DNA from: Alitiscatomonas aceti
Lineage (GTDB): Bacteria; Bacillota; Clostridia; Lachnospirales; Lachnospiraceae
Assembly: GCF_025567195.1 (NCBI RefSeq)
Contig: NZ_JAOQJF010000001.1
Span: 124,001-188,000, forward strand
DNA length: 64,000 nucleotides
Reading direction: 5' to 3'
The notes beneath the pieces are model-generated. The model had not been told where the DNA came from. It ran no database searches and saw only the letters and a list, made by a program, of their open reading frames with translations. The position numbers were made by a program, and so were the translations under genes. This document shows positions 42,333 through 50,772 of this stretch, one piece after another. Numbering within the stretch: position 1 is the first letter of the stretch; the number at the start of each line of letters is the position of its first letter.

Positions 42333-43061
42333 ATGAAGAAAACTGTCCTGGTGACTGGCTCCTCCCGTGGGATCGGGAGAGCCATCGCCTTAAAATACGC
42401 GGAGCACGGATATAATGTGGTCATCAACTGTGCCCGCAGCACAGACCGCCTGGAGCAGGCAAAAAAAGAAGCAGAGGCACTGGGAGCCGCCTGTCTGGCA
42501 GTCCAGGCAGACGTGGGAATCTGGGAGGACTGCGTCCGCCTGTTTGCCCAGATCCAGGAACATTTCGGAGACCTGGATATCCTGGTCAACAACGCCGGGA
42601 TCTCCTGGATCGGGCTCTTACAGGATATGGACGTTTCCCAGTGGAACACACTGATCGCCTCCAATCTGTCATCGGTCTTCCACTGCTGTAAGCTGGCGGT
42701 TCCGGGCATGGTGAAAAAGCAGTCTGGCCGCATTGTCAATATTTCCTCTGTATGGGGCGTCTGCGGCGCTTCCTGTGAGGCAGCCTATTCCGCCTCCAAG
42801 GGCGGCGTGGGAGCCCTTACCCAGGCTCTTGCCAAGGAGCTGGCTCCCTCTGGGATCCAGGTCAATGCCATTGCCTGCGGCGCCATCGATACGGAAATGA
42901 ACGGGTTTCTGTCCGCAGAAGAGGAAGAAGCGCTCCTGGACGAGATCCCGGCCGGCCGCATGGGGCGGCCGGAAGAGGTGGCCGATGTGGTCTTTGCCAT
43001 GACAGGATCCCCGGACTACCTCACCGGCCAGATCCTCCGTCTGGACGGAGGGTGGATCTGA
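42333..43061 (+). CDS. SDR-family oxidoreductase, FabG-like
   Basis: 242-residue short-chain dehydrogenase. The cofactor loop is TGSSRGIG (9-16), NNAG is at 86-89, the catalytic Ser is in NISSVWG, and Tyr152/Lys156 lie in YSASKGG. It ends LTGQILRLDGGWI, typical of 3-oxoacyl-ACP reductases. It stands alone, away from a fatty-acid synthesis cluster, so it may act on another carbonyl. AAAGGAG lies 10 bases before the ATG. Confidence 0.85.
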   Translation: MKKTVLVTGSSRGIGRAIALKYAEHGYNVVINCARSTDRLEQAKKEAEALGAACLAVQADVGIWEDCVRLFAQIQEHFGDLDILVNNAGISWIGLLQDMDVSQWNTLIASNLSSVFHCCKLAVPGMVKKQSGRIVNISSVWGVCGASCEAAYSASKGGVGALTQALAKELAPSGIQVNAIACGAIDTEMNGFLSAEEEEALLDEIPAGRMGRPEEVADVVFAMTGSPDYLTGQILRLDGGWI

Positions 43062-43233
43062 TCCAGAGGAAGACCGTTCCTAGCACGGATCGGAACCTTG
43101 GAACAGCGCTCCAGGATTCCGGCAGTGCGGACTCCGGACTCTGGATCGAACTTTTAGCCGACATAGATTCCGGCTCCGGGACGGGGTTTTTGGGGCAGGT
43201 GCGGATTCCGGCCCGAAGTGTGAAAATCCGTCT

Positions 43234-43434
43234 GGTTAGTCTGGACTATTGGGCATAAACATATCTTTTTTCCCGGTATGCCCAATTTCTTCCGGAAATC
43301 CAGTCTTTTTCCCGCTTTTCCCTGGTCTTATGGACATACACCCCCATATTTCTTCCCCTATGCCCAAAATTCCCCTAATTTCTGGGTATGGGGGAAAAAA
43401 TTTCCCCCTTTATGCCCAATAATCAAGACTAACC
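43234..43434. mobile_element. MITE-like 201-bp inverted-repeat element
   Basis: The ends 43234-43259 and 43409-43434 are inverted repeats of 26 bp with 24 matches (GGTTAGTCT...TTGGGCATAAA). Inside, TATGCCCAA recurs at 43277, 43359 and 43411 and in inverse at 43249. CCCCCATA (43341) pairs with TATGGGGG (43387), and GGGGGAAA/TTTCCCCC (43390-43408) forms another palindrome. There is no coding capacity, and no clear target-site duplication is visible. It lies in a gene-free convergent gap between the SDR gene and the glycan operon. Confidence 0.55.
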
Positions 43435-43465
43435 ACAAAAATATACAGAATAATCGGCCAGAGAG

Positions 43466-43720
43466 GCTGACCTGGGATGGGCAAGGACAGGGGAACAAAG
43501 AAGCTAGCTAGGGGATGACCGGGGCGCGAGACCAAAAAAGCTGACTAAAGCGGGCAAGGACAGGGGGACAGGGGAACAGAGAAGCTGACCAGGGGGATGA
43601 CTGGAGCGCGAGGCCAAGAAAGCTAGCTAGGGCGGGCAAGAACAGGAGAACGGGGAACCTGATCAGAGGGGAGGCCTGGAGCGCGGGGCCAAAGAGCCAG
43701 CCTGGGGCGGGCAAGGATCG
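43466..43720. repeat. Degenerate 73-82 bp tandem repeats, GC-rich
   Basis: About 3.5 copies, anchored by GGGCAAGGA-like words at 43479, 43552, 43634 and 43709. Each copy carries GGGGAAC-AGAAGCT, a GGATGACYGGRGCGCG block and GCTAGCTAGG. Open frames through it (for example minus strand 43508-43795) lack ribosome sites and only mirror the repeat. The remaining part of the 854-base gap (43062-43233) has no gene. It contains GATTCCGG three times. Confidence 0.75.
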
Positions 43721-43826
43721 TAAGCTGGAGGAGCTGGCTGAAATTACCGGCCGGAACATCGGCCGGGGAGAATAATAAAATGAGACGGCTTCCAAAAATC
43801 CTTGGCTAGCCGCTTCCTTAAAAACG

Positions 43827-43898
43827 GAACGCGGAGCCCTGGAAGAAAGTCCCAGGGGTCCGCGTTCTGTATCCAGGCCGCCCGCAAAGCGGGCGGCC
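43827..43898 (-). terminator. Terminator of the surface-glycan operon
   Basis: Main hairpin: 43827-43842 pairs with 43851-43867, with arms starting GAACGCGGA and ending TCCGCGTTC. On the minus strand it is followed by CGTTTTTAAGG. A second hairpin, GGCCGCCCGC-AAA-GCGGGCGGCC (43876-43898), lies between it and the last gene. Confidence 0.85.
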
Positions 43899-43915
43899 CA
43901 TCTTCATCTACCTAA

Positions 43916-46900
43916 TTATCTCTCCTGCCGCGTAAAGTCCTCTTCAATGACCTTCCAGGCGGCATCCACACTGAAATGCTCCCGGATGTAGGCCTGGGTC
44001 TTCCGGCACATGGCGGCGCAGGTATCCGGATCGTTATAAAGGCTCACCACCGCCCCGGCAAAGTCCTCCGGCTCGTCGGCGATCCGCATGATATCCCCGG
44101 CCTCCGGAATGCCTTCCGCCCCGATGGATGTGGTAACGATGACAGAGCCGTTATAAACAGCCTCCACCACCTTACCCTTGACCCCCGCTCCATACCGCAG
44201 GGGCACCACCACCAGGCGGCTGCCGGCGTAAAGCGCCGCCAGCTCCTCTTCGGATACGAAGCCCTTGACCACAATGCCGCTTCCCGGCTGCTCCAGGGCC
44301 CGGATCTCCTCCGTCACCTTGGAGCCCACCACGTAAAAGGTCACATCCAGCTTCTCCCGGATCAGAGGGAATACCTCCTTTGCAAACCACAGGACCGCGT
44401 CCGCATTGGGCGGATGGGCAAAGCCGCCTACAAACAGGAGGCCCTCCCGCTTTGCAAAATCCATGTCGATGTTTTCCAGGAACGTTTCATATACATACGC
44501 TGTAATGGCCTTCACCGGCAGCTCCGGCTTCACCGCATGGATGGCCTCCTCCTCCACATAGGACGGATAGTAGGCCGCTGCCGCCTTCTCCATCAGAGAA
44601 AACTCGATGGATTTCCAGTAATCGGAATCCCGTTTTTTCTGGATGTCTCCGGTCAGCTCATACTCCCGGTATTCCCTGAGGAAATGGAGATCGTGGCCAT
44701 AATAAATGATCTTGATGTCCGTGTTCTGCTTCAGGAAATCCACGTACTTCACTGCAATATGGGGCCGGTTCAGATAAGCAAAGTCGATCTCATCCTTATT
44801 TTTCATGATCCAGTCCCAGATCCCTGCCTGGTATTCCGGTCCATAAAGGATCTCCACGCCCATCTGCTGCAGGACCGTGGAATACGGCTCCTCATGAAGG
44901 AAATTATCCCCCAGGAACTTCACCACATATCCCTTCTTCAGGAACATTTTCAGATACTGGTAGGTGGTCTTGGAACCGGCGTCCTTATCGAAGGTGGGCA
45001 CATAATGATCCACCACCAGGATCACCGGCTTTCCCTGGCTCCTTTCCCTGGCCCGGAACGGGTTGGGATTTCCCGTATTGACACACTGCTTTTTAAACTC
45101 CTCGGCCCATTTTTCCCTAAGCTTCCGGCTGTTCTCCACCTGGTAGCGCTTTAAGCCCGTTCCATTGACATCCGTGCCGTTGGACACGCCCTCAAAGTGG
45201 ATCACCTTGGAAAGGGGCTGGTATACCACCCGCAGGCCGGCCTTCCGCACCTCAAAGGCCAGGTCGGAATCCTCGCAGTAGGCCGGAGCGAACCGGTCGT
45301 CAAAGCCGCCGATCTGGTTCCACAGCTTCCTGGATAACAGGATGGCGGCTCCGGAAATATAGTCCACGTCCTTCACATAATTATATTCCGCCTTGTCCGG
45401 ATCGTCCAGGCGGCCATAATTCCAGCCGGAGCCGTCGCTCCAGATAATGCCGCCGGCCTCCTGGAGCCGTCCGTCCGGGTACACCAGCTTGGAGCCCACC
45501 ATACCGATGGACGGATCGGAGCCGATCAGGTCTACCAGGGAGGAAAGCCATCCCGGCGTCACCTGGGTATCGTTATTTAAGAACATGATATATTTTCCCC
45601 GGGCCTTTTTCGCCGCATTGTTGCAGTTTCTTAAAAAGCCCTGGTTGGTCTCATTGCGGCAGATCACCACATTCTCCGCATATCTGGAAAGCTCTCTGGT
45701 GGCGTCGGTGGAAACGTCGTCGGCAATGATGATCTCATAGGACACGTCCGGCGTGTTCTCAAGAATAGACACCAGACAGGCGTAGGTATAGTGGATCTGG
45801 TTATAGACCGGGATCACCACAGAGACCTCCGGCTCCTCAAAATATGGGAACCGCAGCTTTCCGTGCTCCAGATATCCCTCGCCGATCTGGAAATCGCCGC
45901 CGATCCGGTTCCTTCCTTCGCCCGTCAGATAAAGGCCCAGATATTTTCCCGGATGGCGGATGGTGTTTTTCACATATTTTAAGACCTTTCTCTTTCTGGT
46001 CCCCTCCGGGAAGGCCCGGTCCACCATCCTGTGACACTTTCTTAATCCCTTCCATATCACCGACTCGTGCTTAGAAAGGTACTGCAGCGTTTTTGCGATC
46101 TCTCCGTTTTCCCGGCGGAGATCCGCGATGATCACGTCCAGGTTCGCCACATGGTTATTGGTGAGCCGCTGGACCTCCTGCTGCTTCTGAATGGTCACGT
46201 CCCGCTCAGCCACCGTCTGGTTCAGAGTCTCGCACCATTCCACCACCTCCGGCAGCTTCCTGTGGGCCTCCAGGAGTTCCTCCAGGCTCTTCACCGGCTG
46301 CTCATACTGCTTCATGTACTGGAAACCGCCGTTTCCATGGACATACCCCTGGAAGTGCTCCTCCATGGAGGCAAAAAGCCCCTGCTCCTCTTCGCCTATG
46401 CCAAAGTGGGCGAAAAGCTCCTCCTGGGCGGAAGAGACCGAAGCCTCGCACCTGCGGTAAAAATACAGCAAGTTCCTGTAATGAAGGAATTTTGCAGGGA
46501 TCTCCATGTCAAAGACCCACTCATAATCAATGCCGTAAACATGGCCGTCCGAGATCATGAGATTTTCAAATAATCCGTCCACGTTGGGGGCCTCGGTGAG
46601 CCGTCCCAGTTCCTCCAGCCCCTCCGGCACAGACCCGAATACCTCTGTAAAGCCCTGGCCGGGAGTGAAGGGGCCGCCTGTCTGTTCTTTTATGGAAAAA
46701 TGCCCGCCGTCCACAGAAAAATCCTCCGGGAACACCAGGGCCATGACCTGCTCCAGTTCCTCATAGGGAATCTGGCCCATATGGATCCGGTCTGCCAGGG
46801 CGTCTGCCAGGGTCTCTCCCTCCAGATACCGGAAGCAGACTGTCTTTCCTCCGTCCTTAAACTCCGGCTCCAGGAAACGGATCCTGGGATTCTGTTCCCG

Positions 46901-47065
46901 GATCATCTGGTACTTTTCCCAGAATGAGCCCATATGGCCGGCTCCCGCTTCCGTAAGCGCCGTCTTTTCCACGGAAAGGGCGCCGTTTTCCCGGACGATG
47001 GCCGTCTTCAGCTGGAATTTCTCCGACCGGGTCCGGTTATATTTCACATATATGATCTGTCTCAT
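43916..47065 (-). CDS. Giant three-part glycosyltransferase (kinase-like N-domain, GT2, GT4)
   Basis: 1049-residue cytoplasmic enzyme. Residues 1-250 resemble a sugar- or LPS-kinase-like fold (DGHVYGIDYEWVFDMEIP). Residues 275-330 are coiled-coil (TVAERDVTIQKQQEVQ, ADLRRENGEIAKTL). A GT2 domain spans about 413-650 (SVVIPVYNQIHYTY, IIADDVSTD, FLNNDTQVTPGW, CEDSDLAFEVRKAG). A GT4-like domain spans 680-1045 (FVGGFAHPPNADAVLWF, GFVSEEELAALYAGSRLVVVPLRYGAG). It probably adds two sugars successively to a surface polymer. The ATG at 47065 overlaps the methyltransferase stop (ATGA); it is the last gene of the operon. Confidence 0.88.
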   Translation of the reverse strand: MRQIIYVKYNRTRSEKFQLKTAIVRENGALSVEKTALTEAGAGHMGSFWEKYQMIREQNPRIRFLEPEFKDGGKTVCFRYLEGETLADALADRIHMGQIPYEELEQVMALVFPEDFSVDGGHFSIKEQTGGPFTPGQGFTEVFGSVPEGLEELGRLTEAPNVDGLFENLMISDGHVYGIDYEWVFDMEIPAKFLHYRNLLYFYRRCEASVSSAQEELFAHFGIGEEEQGLFASMEEHFQGYVHGNGGFQYMKQYEQPVKSLEELLEAHRKLPEVVEWCETLNQTVAERDVTIQKQQEVQRLTNNHVANLDVIIADLRRENGEIAKTLQYLSKHESVIWKGLRKCHRMVDRAFPEGTRKRKVLKYVKNTIRHPGKYLGLYLTGEGRNRIGGDFQIGEGYLEHGKLRFPYFEEPEVSVVIPVYNQIHYTYACLVSILENTPDVSYEIIIADDVSTDATRELSRYAENVVICRNETNQGFLRNCNNAAKKARGKYIMFLNNDTQVTPGWLSSLVDLIGSDPSIGMVGSKLVYPDGRLQEAGGIIWSDGSGWNYGRLDDPDKAEYNYVKDVDYISGAAILLSRKLWNQIGGFDDRFAPAYCEDSDLAFEVRKAGLRVVYQPLSKVIHFEGVSNGTDVNGTGLKRYQVENSRKLREKWAEEFKKQCVNTGNPNPFRARERSQGKPVILVVDHYVPTFDKDAGSKTTYQYLKMFLKKGYVVKFLGDNFLHEEPYSTVLQQMGVEILYGPEYQAGIWDWIMKNKDEIDFAYLNRPHIAVKYVDFLKQNTDIKIIYYGHDLHFLREYREYELTGDIQKKRDSDYWKSIEFSLMEKAAAAYYPSYVEEEAIHAVKPELPVKAITAYVYETFLENIDMDFAKREGLLFVGGFAHPPNADAVLWFAKEVFPLIREKLDVTFYVVGSKVTEEIRALEQPGSGIVVKGFVSEEELAALYAGSRLVVVPLRYGAGVKGKVVEAVYNGSVIVTTSIGAEGIPEAGDIMRIADEPEDFAGAVVSLYNDPDTCAAMCRKTQAYIREHFSVDAAWKVIEEDFTRQER

Positions 47066-47913
47066 GACTGTCCTCTCCTGTACGCTCCCAGGAACGAATT
47101 GGCAAAGCTGGAAAATACTCCGTTCCTGCATGCCATGGCCATGGCCTGCTCCTCGCTTCCGAAGGTCAGTCCCGGCCCATCGAGCCTGGCGGATATATTG
47201 GTCACCTCTCCGTTCTCCGGCAGATATGCGTCTGAGTAGACTGCCGCCGGATACCGGTAATCGGGAACGGGATAATAAAGAAGGGAGCTGCCTCCGTAAG
47301 TCCCCTCCAGGGACTCCAGAAGTTCCAGTACCTCCGCCCGCAGGAAGGAAACGTCAAACCGCTCCGCTCCCATCCAGTAGCGGACTCCCGCCGCGTTCTC
47401 CGCTGCAAAGTACAGGGTCCCCTCCGGCTTCAGAAGCCCGACCGCCGCCTTTAGGACTGCCTCTGCCTCTTCCTTCTTATACTGCTCCAGGGTTCCGGCC
47501 ATAAAAATAAGGTCAAACCCTTCCCCCGGAAACTCCAGAGGAGCTGTTCCATTTCCTGGCTTATACTCCTTATATCCGGCTTCCGGCTTTAAGATATCCC
47601 CCCGGACAAAATGGAGATTTTCATGCGTTCCATGGCGCAGACGGTTCACCTCCAGGTTTTCGTCCCTGGGATCCAGTACCACCGTCTCTCCGGCCCGGCG
47701 GGCCAGGAGCCCTGTGTAAGAACCGTAATCGGAGCCGATCTGCAGGACCCGGGAATCCCCCTGGATCTCCGTCCACTCAAACAGGTTCTCCCGTAAAGGA
47801 GAAAAGGCATACAGGCACTCCGGGGACGTCTCCGCCTTTAAAGCTGCCTCTGTATCATTTTCATATCTGGCCATCAGATCCAGGATCTCATAGCTGGCAT
47901 CGTTCTTCATCAT
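47062..47913 (-). CDS. Class I SAM-dependent methyltransferase
   Basis: 283-residue methyltransferase, probably capping or decorating the glycan. Motif I is SRVLQIGSDYGSYTG, the acidic residue follows in ETVVLDPRDENLE, and motif IV is FDLIFMAGTLEQY; then LLKPEGTLYFAAENAAG. The start at 47913 is followed by a second ATG; either is possible. It lies between the ABC ATPase and the giant transferase and overlaps the latter by 4 bases. Methylated ends are known to set chain length in some Wzt-dependent O-antigens, a possible role here. Confidence 0.82.
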   Translation of the reverse strand: MMKNDASYEILDLMARYENDTEAALKAETSPECLYAFSPLRENLFEWTEIQGDSRVLQIGSDYGSYTGLLARRAGETVVLDPRDENLEVNRLRHGTHENLHFVRGDILKPEAGYKEYKPGNGTAPLEFPGEGFDLIFMAGTLEQYKKEEAEAVLKAAVGLLKPEGTLYFAAENAAGVRYWMGAERFDVSFLRAEVLELLESLEGTYGGSSLLYYPVPDYRYPAAVYSDAYLPENGEVTNISARLDGPGLTFGSEEQAMAMACRNGVFSSFANSFLGAYRRGQS

Positions 47914-47924
47914 GATCCGACTCT

Positions 47925-49268
47925 CTATCCTCTCGTTAGCTTCGTCTCCACCTCTGACTCCATATCGTAGACCCCTACGGTGTTCTTATTGGAGATCACC
48001 GTGATGTTGGCCACATCGTAAAGCCGGTGGTATACCACATGCTCCTCGCCCTCAAAGCCGGTACAGCTCATGGATAACAGATATTCTCCTCCCTGAAGCG
48101 TCATCTTCTGGGTAAAGGACACATCGTATATGTCGCCCTCGTTTACGGGCTTCACATCCGCACCCTCGTACATGGTGTTGGTGCCGGAAAGATCCGTTCC
48201 CTTTTTATCCTTGATGGTATACGTAAAGATCGGGCATTTTAAGGGAGCATGGAAGCGGATCCGCTCTTTGATGGTGAACATCTCTCCCTTTAATAAAAGG
48301 TTGGTCAGGTTCCCTCTCTGGTCAAACAGGCCCAGATCAAAGATCTCCGCCCGTCCGTCCCCGTACTCGGTCCGGCTGGCGTTGATGGTGATCTTATCCT
48401 TCATAAGGCCTCCGCTGCCGGAGGCTCCGCCTGCTTCCGCGTTCCCGGTCCCTGCTCCGTCCGTCTTCTTCCCGTCCTCTTTGTCCATGCCGCCGGAATA
48501 ATCGCTTTCCAGCTCCTCCTTCAGAGAATCCATCTGGTTGGCCAGGATCTTCTTATAAAGATCCACCATATGGCCCGGCTGGCCCTCGGCAATGAATTCG
48601 CCCTTATTCAACAGGACCACCTTATCGCAGTATTTGATGATGCTTCCCATATCGTGGGTCACCATTAAGATGGTGGTGCCGTTCTTCCGGATCTCCTCCA
48701 TACGCCGGTAACACTTGGCCTGGAAAAACACATCGCCCACAGACAGGGCCTCGTCCACAATAAGGATCTCCGGCTCCACGTTGATGGCCAGGGCAAAGGC
48801 CAGACGGACGAACATACCGCTGGAATACGTCTTCACTGGCTGATAGACAAAATCCCCGATATCGGCAAAGTCCAAGATCTCCTGGAGCTTTTTATCCATC
48901 TCCGCCTTTGTGTACCCCATCATGGTGCCGTTCATATAAATATTTTCAATCCCTGTATAATCCATATTGAAGCCGGCTCCCAGCTCCAGAAGAGCCGATA
49001 TCTTCCCATCCACCTGGACCGAGCCGGTGGTGGGCGTCAGAACGCCGGTGATGATCTTTAAAATCGTGGATTTTCCCGAGCCATTGGTGCCGATGATCCC
49101 CACGGTCTGGCCCTTCTCCACCGTAAAGGAAAGGCCGTTTAAGGCGTAGAAGTCCTTATGGAGGCTCTTATGGGTCATGCTTAGGGATTCCTTTAACCGG
49201 TCGATGGGCCGGTCGTACAGACGATATATTTTTGTTACATCTTTTACTTCGATCGCATTCTGGGACAT
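47925..49268 (-). CDS. Polysaccharide ABC exporter ATPase with Wzt C-terminal domain
   Basis: 447-residue ATPase of a Wzm/Wzt (TagGH)-type exporter. Walker A is IIGTNGSGKSTIL (60-67), signature YSSGMFVRLAFAL, and Walker B ILIVDEALSVGD, where the Phe and Gly variants are typical of polysaccharide exporters. After residue 255 there is a Gly/Asp/Glu-rich linker (SGGMDKEDGKKTDGAGTGNAEAG). A C-terminal beta-rich domain (about 290-447) matches the Wzt carbohydrate-binding domain that recognises the modified chain end. Its partner permease is the preceding gene. Confidence 0.93.
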   Translation of the reverse strand: MSQNAIEVKDVTKIYRLYDRPIDRLKESLSMTHKSLHKDFYALNGLSFTVEKGQTVGIIGTNGSGKSTILKIITGVLTPTTGSVQVDGKISALLELGAGFNMDYTGIENIYMNGTMMGYTKAEMDKKLQEILDFADIGDFVYQPVKTYSSGMFVRLAFALAINVEPEILIVDEALSVGDVFFQAKCYRRMEEIRKNGTTILMVTHDMGSIIKYCDKVVLLNKGEFIAEGQPGHMVDLYKKILANQMDSLKEELESDYSGGMDKEDGKKTDGAGTGNAEAGGASGSGGLMKDKITINASRTEYGDGRAEIFDLGLFDQRGNLTNLLLKGEMFTIKERIRFHAPLKCPIFTYTIKDKKGTDLSGTNTMYEGADVKPVNEGDIYDVSFTQKMTLQGGEYLLSMSCTGFEGEEHVVYHRLYDVANITVISNKNTVGVYDMESEVETKLTRG

Positions 49269-49277
49269 TCCATCCTC

Positions 49278-50096
49278 CTATAATACATCCGAAAAATGCG
49301 GACGCAGCTTTTTAAATACCTTCAGCCCCACAAGCATCATGACAATGGTCACGCCCCAGAAATAGACCGTAAGGGTGGGACGCATATAAAACCAGTCTCC
49401 GGTGAGCATACTGTCACGATACCCGGCCGCAATATAATAGAACGGGTTCAGCTTCAGGATCGTGGGGGCCATGGTCAGTCCCTTGTCCAGGAAAAGCTGC
49501 TCGCTGTACATAATGGGCGTCAGCCACATACCGAACTGCAGGCAGATGCTGACGATCTGGGCCATGTCCTTAAAAAATACCTGGATGGCGCTGGTAAAAT
49601 ACGTCAGCGCCAAGGCGAACATGGAGGCCGCAAAGCCATAGTAAAGGACCTGAAGCCAAGAGATCTGCGGAGCCTTCCCGCTGATAAGGAATACCACAAA
49701 CATGATGGCCACAAAAAATCCATGAACGAACAGGCAGGAGATCAGCTTTATAATAGGAAGGATCTCCACCTTAAACACAACCTTCTTCACCAGGTAATTG
49801 TATTCCTGGAGACAGCCGGTGCCGCAGTTTAAGGCTTCTGCAAAGAAAAACCAGGGCGCAATACCGGGGATCAGCCACTGTACATAGGAGGCGTTGGGCA
49901 CCGGAGGCGCGCTCTTAAAGCCGATGGGGCCAAAGATCAGCCAGTAGATCAGCACGGTCACCACTGGCTGCACAAACATCCATACCACGCCGAAATAGGA
50001 CCCCACAAACCGTTTTTTAAAATCGGCTTTTGAAAGGTCCCAGATCAGACGGCGCCTGGTTATGATCTCCTTTAAAAGAGAAATTACATAATTCAC
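49278..50096 (-). CDS. ABC-2 polysaccharide exporter permease
   Basis: 272-residue inner-membrane permease with six hydrophobic segments. The N-terminal amphipathic region is DLSKADFKKRFVGSYFGVVWMFVQPVVTVLIYWLIFG, seen as KADFKKRFVGSYFG and WMFVQPVVTVLIYW, the hallmark of TagG/Wzm/KpsM permeases. It lies 9 bases before the ATPase gene and forms the exporter with it. Confidence 0.93.
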   Translation of the reverse strand: MNYVISLLKEIITRRRLIWDLSKADFKKRFVGSYFGVVWMFVQPVVTVLIYWLIFGPIGFKSAPPVPNASYVQWLIPGIAPWFFFAEALNCGTGCLQEYNYLVKKVVFKVEILPIIKLISCLFVHGFFVAIMFVVFLISGKAPQISWLQVLYYGFAASMFALALTYFTSAIQVFFKDMAQIVSICLQFGMWLTPIMYSEQLFLDKGLTMAPTILKLNPFYYIAAGYRDSMLTGDWFYMRPTLTVYFWGVTIVMMLVGLKVFKKLRPHFSDVL

Positions 50097-50112
50097 GCTG
50101 TTTTAAACCTCA

Positions 50113-50688
50113 TTATCTCTCAAACTTGAACGTATCGTTGAAGCCGCCCCACTTCTTATCTTTCTCAGAAATGATCAGCTCCATTCCCTCCTCGATGGGC
50201 CACTGTACGCCGATGGTCTCATCGCTCCATAAAAGGCCGCCCTCGTCGCCGGGATGATAGAAATCGGTGCATTTGTAGGCGAATTCGGCCTCATCAGACA
50301 GCACTAAAAAGCCGTGGGCAAAGCCTTCCGGAATATAAAACTGCTTTTTATTTTCCGCAGACAGCTCCACGCCGAACCACTTTCCATACGTCTCGGAGCT
50401 GGTCCTCAGATCCACCGCCACGTCAAATACTGTGCCGCGGACCGCGCGCACCAGCTTGCCCTGGGGAAACTGCTTCTGGAAATGGAGGCCCCGGAGCACG
50501 CCCTTTACGGACATGGACTGGTTGTCCTGGACGAATACCATATCAAGGCCGGCTTCCTTAAAATCGTTCTGGTTGTATGTTTCCATAAAATATCCGCGCT
50601 CATCCTTAAATACGGTGGGCTCGATCACGAAAAGCCCCTCAATGGTCTTTCCTTCCACCTGGCACGGAGTCACTTTAATCTTTCCCAT
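50113..50688 (-). CDS. rfbC: dTDP-4-dehydrorhamnose 3,5-epimerase
   Basis: 191-residue cupin-fold epimerase, third enzyme of dTDP-L-rhamnose synthesis. It has the family signatures FKDERGYFMETYNQNDF, QDNQSMSVKGVLRGLHFQ, KLVRAVRGTVFDVAVDLR, and FYIPEGFAHGFLVLSD. The catalytic His is in RGLHFQ and the Tyr in YKCTDFYHP. The other rml genes are not in the window. It starts a sub-transcript with its own promoter, upstream of the ABC exporter. Confidence 0.95.
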   Translation of the reverse strand: MGKIKVTPCQVEGKTIEGLFVIEPTVFKDERGYFMETYNQNDFKEAGLDMVFVQDNQSMSVKGVLRGLHFQKQFPQGKLVRAVRGTVFDVAVDLRTSSETYGKWFGVELSAENKKQFYIPEGFAHGFLVLSDEAEFAYKCTDFYHPGDEGGLLWSDETIGVQWPIEEGMELIISEKDKKWGGFNDTFKFER

Positions 50689-50724
50689 TTTTTTACCTCT
50701 CTTTTGTTTTCTGGTCTGCTAAAC

Positions 50725-50753
50725 ATCATACCACTGTGCGGGAAGAGTTACAA
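50725..50753 (-). promoter_or_regulatory. Internal promoter ahead of rfbC
   Basis: Minus-strand TTGTAA, 17 bases, TATGAT, in the 84-base gap between the GT2 gene and rfbC. Confidence 0.75.
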
Positions 50754-50772
50754 TACCAAATTGGATCCCGCC

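Noticed and set aside
43234..43434. Complete insertion sequence
   Set aside because: No transposase frame fits in 201 bp, and no target duplication is visible.
43508..43795. 95-codon minus-strand frame in the tandem repeats
   Set aside because: TTG start without ribosome site; its apparent protein repeats simply mirror the DNA repeat.
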